In this document: piece by piece, positions 17,123 through 26,924 of the stretch | Layout: every line of letters starts with the position of its first letter | How positions within the stretch are numbered: the first letter of the stretch is position 1 | Source: Streptomyces venezuelae | Lineage (GTDB): Bacteria; Actinomycetota; Actinomycetes; Streptomycetales; Streptomycetaceae | Assembly: GCF_008642335.1 (NCBI RefSeq) | Contig: NZ_CP029191.1 | Span: 4,402,001 to 4,466,000 of the forward strand | DNA: 64,000 nucleotides | Reading direction: 5' to 3' | Position numbers and translations under genes: made by a program | The notes under the pieces: model-generated | What the model saw: only the letters and a program-made list of their open reading frames with translations | Database searches by the model: none | Told to the model about the DNA's origin: nothing

Positions 17123-17320
17123 ATGGAGAGCGGGCCAGCGATCTTCGCCGGAACGGTGTTCGCACTGTTCGGCGCCGGACTGCTGATGTGGACGGGTGTG
17201 CGTGCAGCGCACCGCGCTCCCGTCGCCCAGGGTGTGAACCCCGTCGCATCGGTGACGTTCGCGACGCTCGCGGGAGCGGCCGCCCTGCTCCTCGGAGTGT
17301 GGTGCTTCACGCGGCTGTGA
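17123..17320 (+). CDS. Small two-helix membrane protein
   Basis: 65 residues with two predicted membrane helices (AIFAGTVFALFGAGLLMWTG and VTFATLAGAAALLLGVWCF) joined by a basic loop. ATG 17123 has GGGGAGGCAAG just upstream; an earlier in-frame ATG at 17078 would add a charged tail without a ribosome site. It occupies the position between the methyltransferase and topA where Streptomyces chromosomes usually have a hypothetical membrane protein. Function unknown. Confidence 0.75.
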   Translation: MESGPAIFAGTVFALFGAGLLMWTGVRAAHRAPVAQGVNPVASVTFATLAGAAALLLGVWCFTRL

Positions 17321-17393
17321 AGCGGAGGCAAAGCGGCAGGAGAGCGGCCGCGACGCGCCCCCGGCGGCGCACGCTTCCCAGTGATCACTCAGG

Positions 17394-17420
17394 CCTCGCA
17401 CGGGCTCCGGCCGTGCGAGG
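17394..17420 (+). terminator. Terminator before topA
   Basis: Ten perfect base pairs CCTCGCACGG/CCGTGCGAGG (17394-17403 and 17411-17420) with a seven-base loop, 74 bp after the small membrane protein gene. Confidence 0.75.
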
Positions 17421-17694
17421 TGCTGAAACAGCGGGTCGCCACTCCGGGCGGCAGGAATGGCGGTAGTCGGGTTACCGTTCGAGTGGCCGTTGCGGGCTTT
17501 TCCCGTTTGACACGGGGGCGGGATGTACCGTCACACTCCGCAGCGACAGCGCAACGCAAGCCATGCGGGCACTGTCACCGCACTGCCACGAGCATTGCCG
17601 TCGCGCAATGCGAGTGAGGGGTGCGAAGCGGCAGTGCGACCGAGCACTGCTGCCGCGCACTGCCACCGAGCGCCGACCGGAGAGAAGAGCGAAG
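17421..17694 (+). promoter_or_regulatory. topA promoter and repeat-rich leader
   Basis: 274 bp. TTGACA at 17507-17512 is a good -35 hexamer for the main sigma factor, but the -10 at the right spacing is poor. Downstream, GCACTG-type words recur: 17569, 17580, 17644 and 17657 in one orientation and GCAGTGC at 17631 in the other. topA of Streptomyces is known to be induced by loss of negative supercoiling; these repeats could be part of that control or of an RNA leader. Confidence 0.4.
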
Positions 17695-20532
17695 TTGTCC
17701 CCGACCAGCGAGACCGCACAGGGCGGCCGCCGACTCGTCATCGTCGAGTCGCCTGCCAAGGCGAAGACGATCAAGAGCTACCTCGGCCCCGGCTACGTAG
17801 TCGAGGCCAGCGTCGGGCACATCCGCGACCTCCCCAATGGCGCCGCGGAGGTGCCCGAGAAGTACACCGGTGAGGTGCGCCGCCTCGGCGTGGACGTCGA
17901 ACACGACTTCCAGCCCATCTATGTCGTCAACGCCGACAAAAAGGCGCAGGTCAAGAAGCTCAAGGACCTCCTGAAGGAGTCCGACGAACTCTTCCTCGCC
18001 ACCGATGAGGACCGCGAGGGCGAAGCCATCGCGTGGCACCTCCTCGAGGTCCTGAAGCCCAAGGTCCCCGTCCACCGCATGGTGTTCCACGAGATCACCA
18101 AGGACGCGATCCGCAGCGCCGTCGCCAACCCGCGCGAGCTCAACAAGCGCATGGTCGACGCCCAGGAGACCCGCCGCATCCTCGACCGCCTCTACGGCTA
18201 CGAGGTCTCGCCGGTCCTCTGGAAGAAGGTCATGCCGCGCCTGTCGGCCGGCCGTGTGCAGTCCGTCGCCACCCGCCTCGTCGTCGAGCGGGAGCGCGAG
18301 CGCATCGCCTTCCGCTCCGCCGAGTACTGGGACCTGACCGGCACCTTCGGCACCGGCCGCGCCGGTGACGCCTCCGACCCTTCGCAGCTCGTCGCCCGCC
18401 TCACCACGGTCGACGGCAAGCGCGTCGCACAGGGCCGCGACTTCAACTCCGTCGGACAGCTGAAGGCCAACAGCGCGGGCACCCTGCACCTGGACGAGGC
18501 GAACGCCCGCGCGCTGGCCGCCGCCCTCCGGGAGACCGCCTTCTCCGTGCGGTCGGTCGAGTCGAAGCCGTACCGCCGCTCGCCGTACGCCCCGTTCCGT
18601 ACGACGACGATGCAGCAGGAGGCCTCGCGCAAGCTGGGCTTCGGCGCGAAGGCCACCATGCAGGTGGCCCAGAAGCTGTACGAGAACGGCTTCATCACGT
18701 ACATGCGTACGGACTCCACGACCCTGTCGGACACCGCGGTCGCCGCCGCGCGCTCACAGGTCACGCAGCTCTACGGCAGCGACTACCTGCCGGACAAGCC
18801 GCGCACGTACGCCGGGAAGGTCAAGAACGCGCAGGAGGCGCACGAGGCGATCCGTCCTTCGGGCGATCGTTTCCGCACGCCCGCCGAGACCGGTCTGACC
18901 GGCGACCAGTTCCGGCTCTACGAACTCATCTGGAAGCGGACCGTCGCCTCCCAGATGAAGGACGCGACGGGCAACTCCGTCACGGTCAAGATCGGCGGCC
19001 GCGCCTCCGACGGCCGCGACGCCGAGTTCAGCGCGTCCGGCAAGACCATCACCTTCCACGGCTTCCTCAAGGCGTACGTCGAGGGCGCGGACGACCCGAA
19101 CGCCGAGCTGGACGACCGCGAGCGCAGGCTTCCGCAGGTCAACGAGGGTGACGCGCTCTCCGCCGACGAGATCTCCGTCGACGGCCACGCGACCAAGCCC
19201 CCGGCCCGCTACACCGAGGCCAGCCTCGTCAAGGAGCTCGAAGAGCGCGAGATCGGCCGCCCGTCGACGTACGCGTCGATCCTCGGCACGATCCTCGACC
19301 GCGGGTACGTCTTCAAGAAGGGGACGGCCCTCGTGCCCTCCTTCCTGTCGTTCGCCGTGGTCAACCTCCTCGAGAAGCACTTCGGGCGCCTCGTCGACTA
19401 CGACTTCACCGCCAAGATGGAGGACGACCTCGACCGCATCGCGCGGGGCGAGGCGCAGGCCGTGCCGTGGCTGCGGCGCTTCTACTTCGGCGAGGGCGAG
19501 GGCTCCGGCGGCGCCGCCGACGCGGGCAACGGCGACGGGGACCACCTCGGTGGCCTCAAGGAGCTCGTCACCGACCTCGGCGCGATCGACGCCCGCGAGG
19601 TGTCGTCCTTCCCCGTCGGCAACGACATCGTGCTGCGCGTCGGGCGCTACGGCCCCTACATCGAGCGCGGCGAGCGCGACGCCGAGAACCACCAGCGCGC
19701 GGACGTCCCCGACGACCTGGCCCCCGACGAGCTCACCGTCGAGTACGCGGAGGAGCTGCTCGCCAAGCCGAGCGGTGACTTCGAGCTGGGCGCCGACCCC
19801 GAGACCGGCCGCCAGATCATCGCCAAGGACGGCCGCTACGGCCCGTACGTCACCGAGGTGCTCCCCGAGGGCACCCCGAAGACCGGCAAGAACGCGGTCA
19901 AGCCGCGTACGGCCTCCCTCTTCAAGACCATGTCGCTCGACACGGTCACTCTGGAGGACGCGCTCAAGCTGATGTCCCTCCCGCGCGTGGTGGGTACCGA
20001 CGCGGAAGGCGTCGAGATCACCGCGCAGAACGGGCGGTACGGGCCGTACCTGAAGAAGGGCACCGACTCGCGCTCCATCGACACCGAGGAGCAGCTCTTC
20101 ACCATCACGCTGGAAGAGGCCCTGGAGATCTACTCCAAGCCGAAGCAGCGTGGCCGCGCCGCCGCGAAGCCGCCGCTGAAGGAGCTCGGCGAGGACCCGG
20201 TGAGCGGGAAGCCGGTCGTCGTCAAGGACGGCCGCTTCGGAGCGTACGTCACGGACGGTGAGACGAACGCGACGCTGCGGGCCGCCGACTCCGTCGAGGA
20301 CATCACGCCCGAGCGGGGCTACGAGCTCCTCGCGGAGAAGCGGGCGAAGGGCCCCGCCAAGAAGACCGCGAAGAAGGCGGCCAAGAAGGCCCCCGCCAAG
20401 AAGGCCCCCGCGAAGAAGACCGCCGCCAAGAAGACGGCTGCCAAGAAGACCACGGCCGCGAAGAAAACGGCCACCAAGAAGACTGCCGCCAAGAAGACGG
20501 CCGCTTCGAAGGCTGCTGTTTCGGAGGAGTGA
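17695..20532 (+). CDS. topA: DNA topoisomerase I
   Basis: A 945-residue type IA topoisomerase that relaxes negative supercoils through a 5'-phosphotyrosine. The Toprim domain starts at VIVESPAKAKTIKSYLG (about residue 12) and has ATDEDREGEAIAW; the active-site tyrosine is in FITYMRTDSTT (about 332). Several Topo C-terminal repeats (DGRYGPYV, NGRYGPYLKKG, DGRFGAYV) precede a lysine-rich tail of about 65 residues built of AKKTAAKK-like units, a feature of Streptomyces TopA that raises processivity. TTG 17695 (MSPTSETAQGG) is chosen because GGAGAG lies upstream and it matches the N-terminus I know from S. coelicolor TopA. Confidence 0.96.
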   Translation: MSPTSETAQGGRRLVIVESPAKAKTIKSYLGPGYVVEASVGHIRDLPNGAAEVPEKYTGEVRRLGVDVEHDFQPIYVVNADKKAQVKKLKDLLKESDELFLATDEDREGEAIAWHLLEVLKPKVPVHRMVFHEITKDAIRSAVANPRELNKRMVDAQETRRILDRLYGYEVSPVLWKKVMPRLSAGRVQSVATRLVVERERERIAFRSAEYWDLTGTFGTGRAGDASDPSQLVARLTTVDGKRVAQGRDFNSVGQLKANSAGTLHLDEANARALAAALRETAFSVRSVESKPYRRSPYAPFRTTTMQQEASRKLGFGAKATMQVAQKLYENGFITYMRTDSTTLSDTAVAAARSQVTQLYGSDYLPDKPRTYAGKVKNAQEAHEAIRPSGDRFRTPAETGLTGDQFRLYELIWKRTVASQMKDATGNSVTVKIGGRASDGRDAEFSASGKTITFHGFLKAYVEGADDPNAELDDRERRLPQVNEGDALSADEISVDGHATKPPARYTEASLVKELEEREIGRPSTYASILGTILDRGYVFKKGTALVPSFLSFAVVNLLEKHFGRLVDYDFTAKMEDDLDRIARGEAQAVPWLRRFYFGEGEGSGGAADAGNGDGDHLGGLKELVTDLGAIDAREVSSFPVGNDIVLRVGRYGPYIERGERDAENHQRADVPDDLAPDELTVEYAEELLAKPSGDFELGADPETGRQIIAKDGRYGPYVTEVLPEGTPKTGKNAVKPRTASLFKTMSLDTVTLEDALKLMSLPRVVGTDAEGVEITAQNGRYGPYLKKGTDSRSIDTEEQLFTITLEEALEIYSKPKQRGRAAAKPPLKELGEDPVSGKPVVVKDGRFGAYVTDGETNATLRAADSVEDITPERGYELLAEKRAKGPAKKTAKKAAKKAPAKKAPAKKTAAKKTAAKKTTAAKKTATKKTAAKKTAASKAAVSEE

Positions 20533-20552
20533 CACCGCCTCCCGACGTGGGC

Positions 20553-20587
20553 GCCACCCGGACCAGACGGTCGTTTGTTCGGGTGGC
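20553..20587 (+). terminator. Hairpin after topA
   Basis: GCCACCCG (20553-20560) pairs with CGGGTGGC (20580-20587). The loop is 19 bases and could pair further. It lies 20 bp past the topA stop and before the tmk fusion gene, which starts at 20625. Confidence 0.5.
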
Positions 20588-20624
20588 TCCCCGGGGAGTC
20601 GGTCCGTCCAGATAGGCTGGACGG

Positions 20625-23600
20625 ATGACGCGTGCCGAGCAGCCAACGGCCGGAAACCCGGCCCCCGACGACGCCCTGGTCGCAGATTCCCGAGAGCGTG
20701 CCGTCCGCGCCTTGCTGCGCGTACCGCAGCTGAAGAGGTTGTGGAGCGCCCATCTCGTCGGCAGTGTCGGCGACGCGCTCGCGCTCCTCGTCCTGGTGAT
20801 CCTCGCGCTCCAGTCGGCCATCGCCGAAGCCGCCTTCGGGGGCGGCTATCGCGGTGTCGCCCTCGCCGTGACCGCCGTCTTCGGAGCACGCGTCCTCGCG
20901 ACGCTGCTCTTCGGAGCGGTGCTTCTGGGCCCGCTCACCTCGCTCACCTCTCCGGGTGGTCCGCTCGACCGCCGCTGGACGATGGTCGGCGCCGACGGAG
21001 TGCGTGCCGCGCTTCTCGTCGTCGCACCCCTGTGGATCGACTGGACCCCGGACAACGCCCTCGCGATGATCCTGGTGACGTCCTTCGTGGTCGGCGTCGC
21101 CGAGCGCTTCTGGACCGTCGCCAAGGAGAGCGCGGCGCCCGCGCTGCTGCCCGCGCCGCCCCTGGAGGGCGCGACGGTACGGCCGCTGCCGGACCACATG
21201 GACGCGCTGCGGCGCCTGTCCCTGCGTACGGGATTCCTGGCGCTGCCCCTCGCGGCCGCGGCCCTCGTCGCCATCACCCTCGTCGGCAACCTCCTCGGCG
21301 CGGGCCTCGACTGGTTCGAGCTGCATCAGGCCGGGCTCGCCTCCTTCGTGGCGGCCGGTCTCTTCGCCGCGTCCCTGTCGATCCTGTACTTCCTCGAACT
21401 TCCCCGTACGCAGACGCCCCGCGCGCGCAGCCCGCTCGAGGGCCTGCGCAGGCCGCGTACCGGCACCGGCACCGACAAGGGCCGCACCGGCGCCATCCCG
21501 CTCTTCGTCACGGCCTGCGCCGCCGTCGCCGGGGCCGTCGCGGCCGCCGTCGCCGTCGCCGTGCTGCACGCCAAGGACCTCGGCGGCGGGCCCGTCACGT
21601 ACGGCCTGATCGTGCTCGCCCTGACCGGCGGCACGGCCGTCGGCATCCGCACCGCGCCGTTCCTGCTGCCCACGCTCTCGCGCCGCAGGCTCCTCGCGCT
21701 CGCCATCGCCCTCACCGGCATCGCGCTGCTCGTCGCAGGGCTCGTGCCCGACGTGACGACCGTGCTGCTGCTCCTGGCCCTCTCCGGGGTCAGCGCGGGC
21801 GTCGCCGCGAACATCGGCCACGCGCTGCTCGACCAGGAGGTCGAGGACTACCGCAGGGCCCGTACGACGGAACACCTCCACGCGGTCGTACGCCTCACCC
21901 TCGCGCTCGGCGCCCTGCTCGCCCCGGTCGTGGCCGCCCTCATCGGGCCGCACCGCATGGTCAACGGCAAGTTCGTCTTCGACCACGGCGGCGCCGCGTT
22001 CACGCTCATGCTGGTCGGCGCGCTGCTGCTGCCGGTGGCCGCGCTGGTCCTGGCCAAGGCCGACGACCGGCAGGGCGTACCGCTCCGGCACGACCTGCTC
22101 GACGCGCTGCGCGGCGGCGACGACCCGGCGCAGGCGCCCTGCGCCACCGGCTTCTTCATCGCCCTCGAGGGCGGCGACGGCGCCGGCAAGTCGACCCAGG
22201 CCGAGGCGCTCGCCGAGTGGATCCGCGCCAAGGGACACGAAGTCGTCGTCACGCGCGAGCCGGGCGCCACGCCTGTCGGCAAGCGGCTGCGATCGATCCT
22301 CCTCGACGTGTCGTCCGCGGGTCTGTCGCACCGCTCCGAAGCGCTCCTGTACGCCGCCGACCGCGCGGAGCACGTCGACACCGTCGTGCGCCCCGCCCTC
22401 GAACGCGGTGCCGTGGTCATCTCCGACCGCTACATCGACTCGTCCGTCGCCTACCAGGGCGCAGGACGTGACCTGTCGCCGACCGAGATCGCCCGCATCA
22501 ACCGCTGGGCGACCGGCGGTCTCGTACCGAACCTGACGTGCCTGCTCGACGTGTCGCCCGAGGCCGCCCGCGAGCGGTTCACGGAGGCCCCCGACCGGCT
22601 GGAGTCCGAGCCCGCCGAGTTCCACGCGCGCGTGCGCTCCGGTTTCCTGACGCTGGCCGCCGCCGATCTGGGGCGCTATCTGATCGTCGACGCCTCCCAG
22701 GAGCCGGAGGCCGTCACGACCGTGATCCGGCACCGGCTCGACCTCGTACTGCCGCTCTCCGAAGCCGAGGTGAAGGCTCAGGAGGAGGCCCGCAAGGCCG
22801 CCGAGGAGGAGGCCAGGCGCAAGGCCGAGGAAGAGGCCGCGCGCAAGGCCGAGGAGGAGCGTCTGGAGCGCGAGCGCCAGGAGCAGCTCGCCAAGCTCCG
22901 TGCCGAGGAGGAGGAGCGCAAGCGGCGCGAGCTGGAGGAGGCCCAGCGCCGGGAGGCCGAGCGGCAGGCCGAGGAGGCCAGGAAGCGTGCCGAGGAGGCG
23001 CGGCGCAAGGCCGAGGAGGAGAAGGCCAGGCTGCTCGCCGAGGAGAAGCTGCGGGCTGCCGAGGAGGCGCGGCGCAAGCGCGAGGCCGAGGAAGAGGCGC
23101 GGCTGCGCGCCGAGGCGGAGGAGCGGCGGCTCGAGAAGCAGCGGAAGGCCGAGGAGGCGCTGCTGCGGGCGGAGGAGGCGCGGCGGTTGGCTGCGGCTTC
23201 CGCGGCCGCGGCTACGGCGGCTGCGGCTCCGGCTGCTCCCGTGCGCAAGGCGCCGGCTGCGGCTCCGGCGGCTCCCGAGAAGAAGGGCCCCGATCCCGAG
23301 AAGAAGGCCCCCGCTTCTGAAAAGAAGGCCCCTGCTCCTGCGCAGAAGGCTCCGGCCACGCCGTCCGTGCCCGACAACGAGACCACCGTGCCGACGCCCG
23401 TGGTGAAGCCCCCGGCCGGTGCCGCCGACGAGACGGCCGTGCTGCCCGCGATCGGCACGGATGCCGGTGCCGAGGGGCCGAGCGCGGAGGACACCGCGGT
23501 GCTGCCGCGGGCGACCGAGCCCGCCGGTGCCGCGGACGAGACGGCCGTGCTGCCCGCCGTGGGGCAGGACAAGGTGCCGCCGGGGTACTTCCGGGACGAG

Positions 23601-23834
23601 CGGCCCGCCGCCGAGCCCGCGTCCTCGCTCGACGGCGCCAACGACCGGACGCGCGAGCTGCCGCAGGTCGACGAGCGGGGCGTGCCCCGGCATGGGGCCT
23701 CCGACTGGGCCGAGGAGACGCCGCTGGACGACCTGCCGTCGCTCGCGGACGAACTGCTCGGGTCGCACGAGGACGAGGACGAGGACGACCGTGATGGTGG
23801 CCGACGGGGACGGCGCGGTCGTCGCGACCGCTGA
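20625..23834 (+). CDS. tmk: MFS-like membrane module fused to dTMP kinase and a coiled-coil tail
   Basis: A 1069-residue fusion. Residues 1-490 form a transporter-like domain with about 10-12 hydrophobic helices. Residues 505-710 are thymidylate kinase: P-loop EGGDGAGKST (about 514), DR(Y/H) motif DRYIDSSVAYQGAG (about 600). Residues 720-870 are a long Glu/Ala/Arg coiled coil, then a Lys/Pro/Ala segment, three ETAVLP-like repeats and an acidic/basic end. dTMP kinase makes dTDP for DNA synthesis and is normally about 210 residues and soluble. The same fusion is known in other streptomycetes, so it is not an assembly error. It lies between topA and holB, i.e. among replication genes. Confidence 0.92.
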   Translation: MTRAEQPTAGNPAPDDALVADSRERAVRALLRVPQLKRLWSAHLVGSVGDALALLVLVILALQSAIAEAAFGGGYRGVALAVTAVFGARVLATLLFGAVLLGPLTSLTSPGGPLDRRWTMVGADGVRAALLVVAPLWIDWTPDNALAMILVTSFVVGVAERFWTVAKESAAPALLPAPPLEGATVRPLPDHMDALRRLSLRTGFLALPLAAAALVAITLVGNLLGAGLDWFELHQAGLASFVAAGLFAASLSILYFLELPRTQTPRARSPLEGLRRPRTGTGTDKGRTGAIPLFVTACAAVAGAVAAAVAVAVLHAKDLGGGPVTYGLIVLALTGGTAVGIRTAPFLLPTLSRRRLLALAIALTGIALLVAGLVPDVTTVLLLLALSGVSAGVAANIGHALLDQEVEDYRRARTTEHLHAVVRLTLALGALLAPVVAALIGPHRMVNGKFVFDHGGAAFTLMLVGALLLPVAALVLAKADDRQGVPLRHDLLDALRGGDDPAQAPCATGFFIALEGGDGAGKSTQAEALAEWIRAKGHEVVVTREPGATPVGKRLRSILLDVSSAGLSHRSEALLYAADRAEHVDTVVRPALERGAVVISDRYIDSSVAYQGAGRDLSPTEIARINRWATGGLVPNLTCLLDVSPEAARERFTEAPDRLESEPAEFHARVRSGFLTLAAADLGRYLIVDASQEPEAVTTVIRHRLDLVLPLSEAEVKAQEEARKAAEEEARRKAEEEAARKAEEERLERERQEQLAKLRAEEEERKRRELEEAQRREAERQAEEARKRAEEARRKAEEEKARLLAEEKLRAAEEARRKREAEEEARLRAEAEERRLEKQRKAEEALLRAEEARRLAAASAAAATAAAAPAAPVRKAPAAAPAAPEKKGPDPEKKAPASEKKAPAPAQKAPATPSVPDNETTVPTPVVKPPAGAADETAVLPAIGTDAGAEGPSAEDTAVLPRATEPAGAADETAVLPAVGQDKVPPGYFRDERPAAEPASSLDGANDRTRELPQVDERGVPRHGASDWAEETPLDDLPSLADELLGSHEDEDEDDRDGGRRGRRGRRDR

Positions 23835-23941
23835 GCGCCGAGGCCGTTGAACACGGAGGCCGGGCCGGATTGTCAGAGGTGTCCCGCACAATGGGCAGTC
23901 CGGCAGAACAGCGGCAGAGCGCAGCGTAAGGCGGTGACCCC

Positions 23942-25147
23942 ATGAGCGTGTGGGACGACCTGGTGGGGCAGGAGCGGGTGAGCGAGCAGCTGGGCGCCGC
24001 CGCCCGGGACGCCGACGCGCTGGTGACCGCGGCCGGGACGGACACACCGCCTCCGGAGTCGTCGAAGATGACGCACGCCTGGCTCTTCACGGGCCCGCCC
24101 GGCTCCGGGCGCGCCACCGCCGCGCGTGCCTTCGCCGCCGCCCTGCAGTGCACCAGCCCGGACCGCGCGCTCGGCGGCGCCCCCGGCTGCGGGTTCTGCG
24201 ACGGCTGCCACACCGCCCTGATCGGCACCCACGCCGACGTGGAGGTGGTCCGCACGGACATGCTCTCCATCGGTGTGAAGGAGACCCGCGAACTCGTCCG
24301 GCGCGCACAGCTGTCGCCCGCCGTCGGCCGGTGGCAGGTCATCGTCCTGGAGGACGCCGACCGCCTCACCGAAGGCGCGGGGAACGTCCTCCTCAAGGCC
24401 GTCGAAGAGCCCGCCCCGCGCACGGTGTGGCTGCTCTGCGCGCCCTCCCTGGAGGACGTGCTCCCGACGATCCGTTCGCGCTGCCGGCACCTGACGCTGC
24501 GTACGCCTCCCGTGGACGCGGTCGCCGACATGCTCGTCCGCAGGGACGGCATCGAGCCGGACGTGGCGGCGGCCGCGGCGCGCGCCACCCAGGGGCACAT
24601 CGACCGCGCGCGACGCCTCGCGACCGACCCACGCGCGCGTGAGCGCAGGAACGCAGTCCTGAAGCTGCCGCTGCGGGTGGAGGAGATCGGCGGCTGTCTG
24701 AAGGCCGCGCAGGAACTCATCGACACGGCGACCGAGGACGCGAAGCAGGTCGTCGAGGAAGTCGACGTCAAGGAGACCGACGAGCTGAAGGCGGCGCTCG
24801 GCGCGGCGCAGGGCGGCCGGATGCCGCGGGGCACGGCCGGTGCGATGAAGGAGCTGGAGGACAAGCAGAAGCGGCGCAGGACGCGTACGCAGCGCGACAG
24901 CCTCGACCTCGCGCTCACCGACCTGACCGCCCTCTACAGAGACGTGCTCGCCCTGCAGCTCGGCTCGCAGGTGGCCATCGCCAACACCGAGGTCCAGGAC
25001 ATGCTGCAGCGCCTGGCGCTTGCCGCCGCGCCCGAGGCCACGCTCCGTCGCATCGAGGCGATCAGCGCCTGCCGCACCGCCCTCGACCGCAACGTGGCGC
25101 CGCTGCTCGCGGTGGAGGCGATGACGGTGGCGCTGCGGGCCGGCTGA
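23942..25147 (+). CDS. holB: DNA polymerase III delta' subunit
   Basis: A 401-residue clamp-loader subunit. The nucleotide loop reads GPPGSGRAT with Arg in place of the essential Lys, consistent with delta' being unable to hydrolyse ATP. A four-cysteine Zn site follows (CTSP...CGFCDGCH). Sensor-like elements and the C-terminal collar domain complete the fold. ATG 23942 is reasonable: MSVWDDLVGQERV is the normal N-terminus of the family. The tmk-holB pairing is conserved widely in bacteria. Confidence 0.92.
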   Translation: MSVWDDLVGQERVSEQLGAAARDADALVTAAGTDTPPPESSKMTHAWLFTGPPGSGRATAARAFAAALQCTSPDRALGGAPGCGFCDGCHTALIGTHADVEVVRTDMLSIGVKETRELVRRAQLSPAVGRWQVIVLEDADRLTEGAGNVLLKAVEEPAPRTVWLLCAPSLEDVLPTIRSRCRHLTLRTPPVDAVADMLVRRDGIEPDVAAAAARATQGHIDRARRLATDPRARERRNAVLKLPLRVEEIGGCLKAAQELIDTATEDAKQVVEEVDVKETDELKAALGAAQGGRMPRGTAGAMKELEDKQKRRRTRTQRDSLDLALTDLTALYRDVLALQLGSQVAIANTEVQDMLQRLALAAAPEATLRRIEAISACRTALDRNVAPLLAVEAMTVALRAG

Positions 25148-25244
25148 ACGGCCGCGCGTCGGCCGAGGGTTGGCGGCGGGTGCCGACTTCACCCGTACGA
25201 GCGCGTTGTGTGACCGTTCGCGCGCGGAGAGTTACCCTCGCGGG

Positions 25245-26840
25245 ATGGACATCAGCAGTCGCGGTCGCAGCGGTCGCCCCCGTAACCGTCGCCGCAGCCG
25301 TCATCTCCCCCTGCGTACGGGCGGCATCGTGCTCGTGGCCGCGGGGCTGCTCATCTCCGGTTGCTCGAACGGGAGTTCACCGGCGGATGCCTCCCTGGCG
25401 TCGCTGTCCCGCTCGACACCGGCGGAACTCTCCCCGTACTACGGGCAGAAGCTGAGCTGGCGCGACTGCGGTGCGCCCGGGTTCCAGTGCGCGTCGATGA
25501 AGGTCCCGCTGGATTACGCGAAGCCGGCGGCGGGCGACATCCAGCTGGCGGTCTCGCGCAAGCAGGCCACGAAGAAGAAGGGCCGCCTTGGTTCGCTCCT
25601 GGTCAATCCGGGCGGGCCCGGCGGCTCGGCGATCGGGTACCTCCAGTCGTACGCGGCCCTCGGCTACCCCGCGGAGGTCCGGGCGCGCTACGACATGGTG
25701 GCCGTCGACCCGCGCGGCGTCGCCCGCAGCGAGCCCGTGACCTGCCTCGAGGGCGAGCGCATGGACGCGTGGACACAGACCGACGTCACGCCGGACGACC
25801 GCCGCGAGGCCGACGACCTGCGCACCGCCTTCCAGTCGTTCGCGTCCGGCTGCAAGGAGCGGTCGGCCAAGGTCCTGCCGCACGTCTCCACGGTCGAGGC
25901 GGCCCGCGACATGGACGTCGTGCGGTCGGTCCTGGGCGACGACAAACTGACATACGTGGGCGCCTCGTACGGGACGTTCCTCGGCGCGACGTACGCCGAG
26001 CTGTACCCGGAGCGGGTGGGCCGGCTCGTCCTGGACGGCGCGATGGACCCGTCGCTGTCCGCGCGCCGCATGAACCGCGAGCAGACCGCCGGCTTCGAGA
26101 CGGCGTTCCGCTCCTTCGCGAAGGACTGCGCGTCGAGGGGGAAGGAGTGCCCCCTGGGTGCGGGGAGCCCCGAGGACGCGGGCAAGCGCCTCAAAGCGTT
26201 CTTCGGCGAGCTGGACCGCAAGCCGCTGCTCATCGGGGGCAGCGGCGGCAGGCGGCTCGGCGAGGCGCTCGGCACGACGGGCGTGATCGCGGCGATGTAC
26301 GACGAGGCGGGCTGGCCCCAGCTGCGGGACGCGCTCACCTCGGCGATGAAGAACAAGGACGGCTCGGGCCTGCTCGCCCTCTCCGACGGCTACTACGAGC
26401 GGGACGGCGACGGAAAGTACGCGAACCTGATGTTCGCCAACGCGGCCGTGAACTGTCTGGACCTCCCGCCCGCGTTCGCTTCCCCCGCGGAGGTGCGGAA
26501 GGGCGTCTCCTCCTTCCGCGAGGCCTCCCCGGTCTTCGGTGAGGGCCTCGCGTGGTCCTCGCTGAACTGCGCGTACTGGCCGGTCCGCGCCACGGGCGAG
26601 GCCCACCGCATCGAGGCGAAGGGCGCGGCGCCGATCCTGGTGGCCGGCACGACCCGCGACCCGGCGACCCCCTACCGCTGGGCCAAGGCCCTCGCCTCCC
26701 AGCTCTCCTCCGGCCACCTCCTCACCTACGACGGCGACGGCCACACGGCGTACGGCCGCGGCAGCGAGTGCGTCGACTCGACGATCAACGCCTACCTCCT
26801 GAAGGGCACCGTCCCCAAGGACGGAAAGCGCTGCTCATAG
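25245..26840 (+). CDS. Secreted alpha/beta hydrolase (tripeptidyl aminopeptidase family)
   Basis: A 531-residue lipoprotein enzyme. After an Arg-rich N-terminus comes a signal helix ending in LLISGC (lipobox), so it is attached to the outer face of the membrane. The catalytic serine is in YVGASYGTFLGA, the oxyanion loop in NPGGPGGSA, and the acid and His residues are in the TAP-like C-terminal domain (VAGTTRDPATPYRWA and DGDGHTAYG). Relatives are the Streptomyces SlpD/SlpE and Tap exopeptidases, which cut tripeptides from peptide N-termini. ATG 25245 keeps the signal peptide intact. Confidence 0.87.
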   Translation: MDISSRGRSGRPRNRRRSRHLPLRTGGIVLVAAGLLISGCSNGSSPADASLASLSRSTPAELSPYYGQKLSWRDCGAPGFQCASMKVPLDYAKPAAGDIQLAVSRKQATKKKGRLGSLLVNPGGPGGSAIGYLQSYAALGYPAEVRARYDMVAVDPRGVARSEPVTCLEGERMDAWTQTDVTPDDRREADDLRTAFQSFASGCKERSAKVLPHVSTVEAARDMDVVRSVLGDDKLTYVGASYGTFLGATYAELYPERVGRLVLDGAMDPSLSARRMNREQTAGFETAFRSFAKDCASRGKECPLGAGSPEDAGKRLKAFFGELDRKPLLIGGSGGRRLGEALGTTGVIAAMYDEAGWPQLRDALTSAMKNKDGSGLLALSDGYYERDGDGKYANLMFANAAVNCLDLPPAFASPAEVRKGVSSFREASPVFGEGLAWSSLNCAYWPVRATGEAHRIEAKGAAPILVAGTTRDPATPYRWAKALASQLSSGHLLTYDGDGHTAYGRGSECVDSTINAYLLKGTVPKDGKRCS

Positions 26841-26924
26841 CCCCCCGAGGGGGGTGTGCGGAGCACCCCGAAAAACTGTGTAGACTTGGCCGCGTTGCTG
26901 ATCGCACGATGGTGCGGACGGCGC

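Noticed and set aside
20319..24047. A 1242-codon minus-strand open frame opposite the tmk fusion
   Set aside because: Low-complexity shadow of the coiled-coil and lysine-rich coding regions; no recognisable domain.
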